Positions 6,664-9,943 of a stretch of DNA of 9,943 nucleotides are shown piece after piece. The notes under the pieces are model-generated. The model was given only the letters and a program-made list of their open reading frames with translations. It searched no databases and was not told the DNA's origin. Within the stretch, counting starts at the first letter, position 1, and every line of letters begins with the position of its first letter. A program made the translations under genes and the position numbers. The stretch lies in contig JAKEHX010000373.1 of NCBI GenBank assembly GCA_022614795.1, positions 1 to 9,943 on the forward strand, written 5' to 3'. This stretch comes from Planctomycetaceae bacterium (lineage in GTDB: Bacteria; Planctomycetota; Planctomycetia; Pirellulales; Pirellulaceae).

Positions 6664-8892
6664 TCAGTCCTTAAACATGAACTCGGGGGTATTGAGCAGG
6701 GCCCACATCAGGTCTTCCGTGGCCTGCCGGCGGGTCATGTTTTCTTCGGCGAAGTGTTGCCGCGCGATCTCGCGCTCGGCGTCGTCAGGCAAACGTGAAT
6801 AAACCAGCAAATACAGCTCTTCGACAATCCGCTCGGGCGATAGATCGCTGGCGGCCAACCGCGCCGCTCGGGCGCTGTCGGCAGTAACGCGGCTGTGGAG
6901 CTGCGGGGAGTTCATCAAATGCAGCGTCTGCGTGACGGTGGCATCGCTCGTCCGCTCGCAGGGAGGGTCCTGGTTTCGGTTAGGCCGGCCGAACGTGTCG
7001 AGAAAGACCGATTCCACTCTGGTCGTCCAGATTTCACTGGCTCGGGAATTGGCCGGCGTGCCGCGGAGCTGTTCGCTGACGCCGGCTATGTCGGCGAAGG
7101 CATCGGCCAGCACTTCCGCTCGTAGCCGGGTGCGGTAGTGCCGCGAGTAATTCTGCCGGTCACCGCTATTGCGCTCGCCGGGAAGGGAGCTGAGCGAATA
7201 GACGTGTGAAGTGCAGATGGCGCGGACAAGCTCCTTCAAGTTGTATCGGTGTTTTCGCAGCTCGCCCGCCAGTGCGTCCAGCAAGGCGGCATTGGTCGGC
7301 GGATTGGTGGCCCGCAAATCGTCGATCGGCTCGACGAGCCCGCGGCCCATCAATTCGGCCCAAATCCGGTTGGCGATTACCTGGGCGAAGAAGGGGTTGT
7401 CGTCGTCGGTCATCCAGGCGGCGAGCGCCTTGCGCGGATCGGCGTCGGCCTCGATCTGGGGGGCCTCGCCAAATAGCGGACGGGGAGTTAGTGATTTGCC
7501 CGACAGCGGATGCTCGACCGATCCGGTCTTTTTCACGAGGACTGTCTCTTCGCCACCGGAGATCGGCGGCGAAATACCATTCCCTTTAAACCCCACGCGG
7601 GCAAAGTAGGCGGCCAGGCTGTAGAAATCGTCCTGGCTCCACTTTTCAAACGGATGGTGATGGCACCGGGCACATTCCAGACGAATTCCCAGAAAGAGCT
7701 GGCTGACCAGCGTCGTCATTTCGGCCGGCTCGCGGCGGTCGCGAAAGAGGACGGCAGCCCCATTGTCCCAGGAGCTGCCCTTGGCGGTCACCAGTTCGCG
7801 GACGAATTGATCGTACGGTTTGTTCTGGCGAAAGCTGTCGCGAATCCACGCGTCGTAGTTCAGCACCGCCTTGATGCCCACGCGGTAGGGATTGGGCCGG
7901 AGCAAATCGGCCCACTTCGCCGCCCAGTGATCGGCATATTCCGGCCGCTCGAGCAGCTCATCGACGACACGTGCCCGCTTGTTCGGGTCGCCATCAGTCA
8001 GAAAGCCGCGGACTTCGTCGGGGGTTGGCAGGCGGCCGATAATATCGATGTGCACGCGGCGCAGGAACTTCGCATCGCCCACCGGCGGCGAAGGGGTGAT
8101 GTTCAGCGACTTGAGCTTCGCCCAGGCCAATCCGTCGATGAAGTTGTTTCGTGGCAAGCCGGCGTAAAACTCTTTGGGCACATCGCCGGCGAGCGGGATG
8201 GCGACGCTGGTCGTGGCGATCCGATTCATGTAACGGGCCATGATCGTGGCTTCGCCTGGAATTGGGCCGGCTTTCACAAGGCCGGTCGCATCGACGCCGA
8301 CGATGCCCGCTTCGCTCGATTGATATTGGGTGCGGGCGGTCACGTCCCGCGTGCTGCCGTCTGAATAGGTTGCCGTGACGGAAAGCTGGACGTTTTCGTT
8401 GGGTTTGAGAAACTGCTGAGCCGGGATTACGGAAACGCCCGTCAGCTCGGGCTCGTTTTCGGTCCGCCGCGGCGCGCCTTGCTCAATCCAGTGCAGCAGC
8501 GTGCGATAGTCGTCGCTACTTGTTTCCAGGCGAAGTCCTCCGCCGTGGGGCAATTTCGTGGAGGCTTTCAGCAGCACGAGACTATGCTCGGGCGCGGCGG
8601 GAAAGACGCGGCGGCCGCGGGCCTGTTGCGTCAGCGCCTGGTAATCAAACTCGGGATCGAACGCCAGCAGCGAGAGTTGAAAGCCGTTCTGGCCTCTCGC
8701 TTTGCCATGGCAGGTGCCCTGGTTGCAGCCGCGGGCGGTAAGGATGGGGAGGACGTCAAGCTCAAAGCTGGGCACCGCTTCGGTGGCCGTGCCGGGCCGG
8801 TCACCCCCCAGCGCAGTGTTTCTGCCGGCGGGCTGCGCGACGGCGGCGGCCGTGGCAACGGCGATCGCGCCAAAGAGGCGTAGAAAGGACAT
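6664..8892 (-). CDS. DUF1549/DUF1553 (PSCyt2/PSD1) planctomycete cytochrome-like protein with Big_2 domain
   Basis: 742 residues from ATG at 8892, chosen because it gives a signal peptide at once (MSFLRLFGAIAVATAAAVAQ) and has GGAG ten bases upstream. An upstream TTG at 8961 would add 23 non-signal residues. Domains in order: a cytochrome-c-like region (PSCyt1-type) with GCNQGTCHG, where C56, C61 and H62 form C-x4-C-H rather than C-x2-C-H; a bacterial Ig-like (Big_2) domain at about 151-234; DUF1549 at about 247-433, which contains a classic C-x2-C-H (C407, C410, H411; ECARCHHHPFEKW); and DUF1553 at about 485-740, ending in LMWALLNTPEFMFKD. Such proteins are secreted and are known almost only from Planctomycetes and relatives. 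Heme binding is suggested by the motifs but not proven, and the role is unknown. It is the first gene of an operon with DUF1501 (22-nt gap) and the PPC gene. Confidence 0.93.
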   Translation of the reverse strand: MSFLRLFGAIAVATAAAVAQPAGRNTALGGDRPGTATEAVPSFELDVLPILTARGCNQGTCHGKARGQNGFQLSLLAFDPEFDYQALTQQARGRRVFPAAPEHSLVLLKASTKLPHGGGLRLETSSDDYRTLLHWIEQGAPRRTENEPELTGVSVIPAQQFLKPNENVQLSVTATYSDGSTRDVTARTQYQSSEAGIVGVDATGLVKAGPIPGEATIMARYMNRIATTSVAIPLAGDVPKEFYAGLPRNNFIDGLAWAKLKSLNITPSPPVGDAKFLRRVHIDIIGRLPTPDEVRGFLTDGDPNKRARVVDELLERPEYADHWAAKWADLLRPNPYRVGIKAVLNYDAWIRDSFRQNKPYDQFVRELVTAKGSSWDNGAAVLFRDRREPAEMTTLVSQLFLGIRLECARCHHHPFEKWSQDDFYSLAAYFARVGFKGNGISPPISGGEETVLVKKTGSVEHPLSGKSLTPRPLFGEAPQIEADADPRKALAAWMTDDDNPFFAQVIANRIWAELMGRGLVEPIDDLRATNPPTNAALLDALAGELRKHRYNLKELVRAICTSHVYSLSSLPGERNSGDRQNYSRHYRTRLRAEVLADAFADIAGVSEQLRGTPANSRASEIWTTRVESVFLDTFGRPNRNQDPPCERTSDATVTQTLHLMNSPQLHSRVTADSARAARLAASDLSPERIVEELYLLVYSRLPDDAEREIARQHFAEENMTRRQATEDLMWALLNTPEFMFKD

Positions 8893-9017
8893 CCGGACGG
8901 CACTCCGAAAGTCGGCAAGGACTTGGAAGGGGACTGCGGCGGGCGCTGCGGAGGTCGGCAATCAATTGGCAGGCGGGCGGTTGGCGAGCCAGCGGCGTGC
9001 CCAGCCAACCTCAGTCC

Positions 9018-9046
9018 AGTGTCGGGAAGGGGGCAACCCATGTCAA
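9018..9046 (-). promoter_or_regulatory. Candidate sigma70-type promoter of the DUF1549-DUF1501-PPC operon
   Basis: On the minus strand TTGACA (9046-9041) is a perfect -35 box, followed after 17 bases by GACACT (9023-9018), which matches three of the six -10 consensus bases, including the key A2 and T6. A start near 9011 would leave a leader of about 120 nt before ATG 8892. The -10 box is weak, so confidence is moderate. Confidence 0.4.
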
Positions 9047-9055
9047 GGTTTGCCC
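9031..9055. promoter_or_regulatory. Dyad symmetry centred on the candidate -35 box (possible operator)
   Basis: GGGCAACCC (9031-9039) and GGTTTGCCC (9047-9055) pair with one mismatch around seven bases that contain TGTCAA, the complement of the TTGACA -35 box. A repressor bound here would block RNA polymerase. It may equally be a chance dyad in GC-rich DNA. Confidence 0.35.
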
Positions 9056-9124
9056 ACTAGCTTCGGCACGCGCGTTGCCGTACGTAATGACGCCCACCAC
9101 ATCATTTTTTTTCCTGCCTCGACT

Positions 9125-9328
9125 ATGTCCGTGCATTCCTCGGAACGTATTCAACAAGCGGTTCGCGACTGCATCGCTCGCTGCCCAAACCATGACGAAC
9201 CGCTTGTTTGTATTGCGGAGTTTGCCAGTCGCTTACGCAATGACCCCGCTTGGACTGAGGAGGAGATCGCGCTCGTACAAACAACCGCAGTCAGGGTGTT
9301 GGCCCGCCTGCATAGGGGGGAAGAGTGA
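9125..9328 (+). CDS. Small hypothetical protein, 67 residues
   Basis: ATG at 9125 to TGA ending at 9328. The frame stays open far upstream, but that part runs antisense to the DUF1549/DUF1553 gene, so the ATG at 9125 is the sensible start. No Shine-Dalgarno sequence is visible; a T-rich stretch (9105-9112) lies just upstream. The product looks helical and soluble, with no signal peptide or membrane segment. It has three cysteines (C16, C20, C29) around PNHDEPLVC, then AEFASRLRNDPAWTEEEIALVQ and the amphipathic end RVLARLHRG. The balanced amino-acid make-up and a clean stop before a hairpin suggest a real gene. It lies alone between the divergent DUF operon and the convergent ftsQ-like gene. 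I do not recognise the family and assign no function. Confidence 0.55.
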   Translation: MSVHSSERIQQAVRDCIARCPNHDEPLVCIAEFASRLRNDPAWTEEEIALVQTTAVRVLARLHRGEE

Positions 9329-9333
9329 CACGG

Positions 9334-9361
9334 GCTGTCGCGACAGCACGACAATGTGTCG
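9334..9361. terminator. Paired short hairpins between converging genes; possible bidirectional terminator
   Basis: GCTGTCGCGACAGC (9334-9347) is a perfect 14-bp palindrome, and CGACA-ATG-TGTCG (9349-9361) is a second five-bp stem with a three-base loop. Both fall in the 39-bp gap between the small plus-strand gene (stop ending at 9328) and the minus-strand gene (stop at 9368-9370). There is no T-tract on either side, so this is a weak terminator candidate; a protein-binding site is the alternative. Confidence 0.35.
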
Positions 9362-9367
9362 CGTCGT

Positions 9368-9943
9368 TTAGCGCGCCGACTCGCTCGGGCCAGCAGCAGT
9401 TCTCGGAGCTGTTACTCCCGCTAAAGTGCGCAGATCGAGCAGCCGCTCGCCTCCAGGCCGGTCGAGCGGGCCCTTGTCGGTAATGTATTCAAGCAGCGCG
9501 GCAATCTTCTGCTCGGGTGTCGGTTCCGCCGTCGATTCCCTGCCCGGAGCGGCTCCCCACAGCACGCGCGTGTCGCCTGGCGTCCGCAATTCATAGTGGA
9601 TTTGCCCGCCCGCGGTTTCACTAGGGAGAATGCGGTAGAGTCCAGCCGTCTTGAACCGGTCGCCCCACGCGTCGGCGATTTGGGCCGCGCCCGCGACACA
9701 CTCGTCTCCCCAAGGGGAGCCATAGACTCCGGCGGGCGTGGAATTGATCCCGCCGATACGCAGGTAATCGGCTGCCTGATTGCCCGCAAAATCGAGCGAC
9801 GGCAGGAGGACCCCTTCGCCATCGACAAACAGCAGCTCCCGCTTGCCGCCGCGTGACAATTCCACTGCCGCGACCGGCCGGCGGTAGTCGACGGTGACTG
9901 CAATCAGCGCGGGAAACCGCTTTTCAACGCGCTTCACCTTGGC
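9368..9943 (-). CDS. Probable FtsQ/DivIB-like cell-division protein, C-terminal part (5' end outside window)
   Basis: The frame is open to the window edge and gives 191 residues before TAA (9370-9368). The GTG at 9937 is internal, because AKV KRVEKRFP reads straight through it, so the true start lies beyond 9943. RVEKRFPALIAVTVDYRRPVA (from visible residue 5), followed by ELLFVDGEGVLLPSLDF, resembles the end of the POTRA domain and start of the beta domain of FtsQ, where 'P..l.V.v..R.PvA' precedes the 'vD..G.ll' strand. Later come GDTRVLWGAAPG and PTPEQKIAALLEYI, then an LDLRTL end, matching the FtsQ pattern in which a 'K...L..yl' helix precedes a final 'iDlR' strand. FtsQ is a single-pass membrane protein that links early and late divisome proteins; the cytoplasmic tail and membrane segment would be in the missing N-terminus. 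Many planctomycetes lack FtsZ, so a retained FtsQ-like protein may serve wall synthesis. The resemblance is by pattern only. Confidence 0.55.
   Translation of the reverse strand, partial: AKVKRVEKRFPALIAVTVDYRRPVAAVELSRGGKRELLFVDGEGVLLPSLDFAGNQAADYLRIGGINSTPAGVYGSPWGDECVAGAAQIADAWGDRFKTAGLYRILPSETAGGQIHYELRTPGDTRVLWGAAPGRESTAEPTPEQKIAALLEYITDKGPLDRPGGERLLDLRTLAGVTAPRTAAGPSESAR

Noticed and set aside
5361..6674. Long plus-strand frame (437 codons) opposite the DUF1501 gene
   Set aside because: It is fully antisense to a gene with clear DUF1501 motifs and a Tat signal. Its translation has no recognisable motif and is rich in Arg, Val and Ala, as expected of a shadow frame in GC-rich DNA.
7510..8364. 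Plus-strand frame of 284 codons opposite the DUF1549/DUF1553 gene
   Set aside because: Antisense to the conserved DUF1549 region; no family pattern, no ribosome site and no plausible promoter.
8893..8961. N-terminal extension of the DUF1549/DUF1553 gene to a TTG
   Set aside because: The added 23 residues precede a complete signal peptide starting at Met (8892), and the leader more likely holds regulatory sequence.
9104..9112. T-run as an intrinsic terminator on the plus strand
   Set aside because: No stable GC-rich stem lies directly before it and no plus-strand gene ends upstream; it is more likely part of the leader of the small gene.
8702..9124. Upstream extension of the small 67-residue gene
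   Set aside because: The extension lies antisense to the DUF1549/DUF1553 start and the promoter region, and its product is low-complexity; the ATG at 9125 is the better start.
1..9943. CRISPR, tRNA, rRNA, insertion sequence or defence system
   Set aside because: No spaced direct repeats, cloverleaf, rRNA signature, transposase motif, nuclease or reverse transcriptase motif was seen in any frame with coding character.

Overview
The window looks like a piece of a Planctomycetota chromosome, probably from the Pirellulales or a relative. The DNA is GC-rich. It carries the planctomycete pair of a DUF1549/DUF1553 'planctomycete cytochrome' protein and a DUF1501 protein, followed by a PPC-domain secreted protein, and next to these an S1 sulfatase. 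Shine-Dalgarno sequences are weak or absent at several starts, which fits that phylum. The lineage is inferred from gene content, not from a marker gene.

Layout. (1) Positions 1-3480, plus strand: the 3' part of a DapA-family aldolase/lyase, a cytoplasmic-looking neutral-ceramidase-fold protein overlapping it by 4 nt (GTGA), and 46 nt later an exported sulfatase. This reads as one transcription unit for breaking down an amide- or sugar-containing, possibly sulfated, compound. (2) Positions 3493-8892, minus strand: a three-gene operon in the order DUF1549/DUF1553 cytochrome-like protein, Tat-exported DUF1501 protein, and exported PPC/Ig-like protein. It converges on the sulfatase with only 12 bp between the stop codons. 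A candidate sigma70-type promoter for it (TTGACA, 17 bp, GACACT) lies near 9018-9046. (3) Positions 9125-9328, plus strand: a small, unrecognised 67-residue protein. (4) Positions 9368-9943, minus strand: the C-terminal part of a probable FtsQ/DivIB-like cell-division protein that runs off the window.

The most unusual structure is a perfect 22-bp inverted repeat (5208-5229 and 5258-5279). It encloses both candidate start codons of the PPC gene and is followed on the transcribed strand by five T residues. It has the form of an intrinsic terminator, yet it forms the first codons of a gene. A second small palindrome lies just upstream, so the 65-bp gap between DUF1501 and the PPC gene may be a REP-like dispersed element, an attenuator, or both. 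A second point is that the ceramidase-like protein keeps the zinc-site pattern of neutral ceramidases but has Gly where the family has its catalytic Ser, so it is probably not a classical ceramidase. I saw no tRNA, rRNA, CRISPR array, insertion sequence or complete novel defence-type system.
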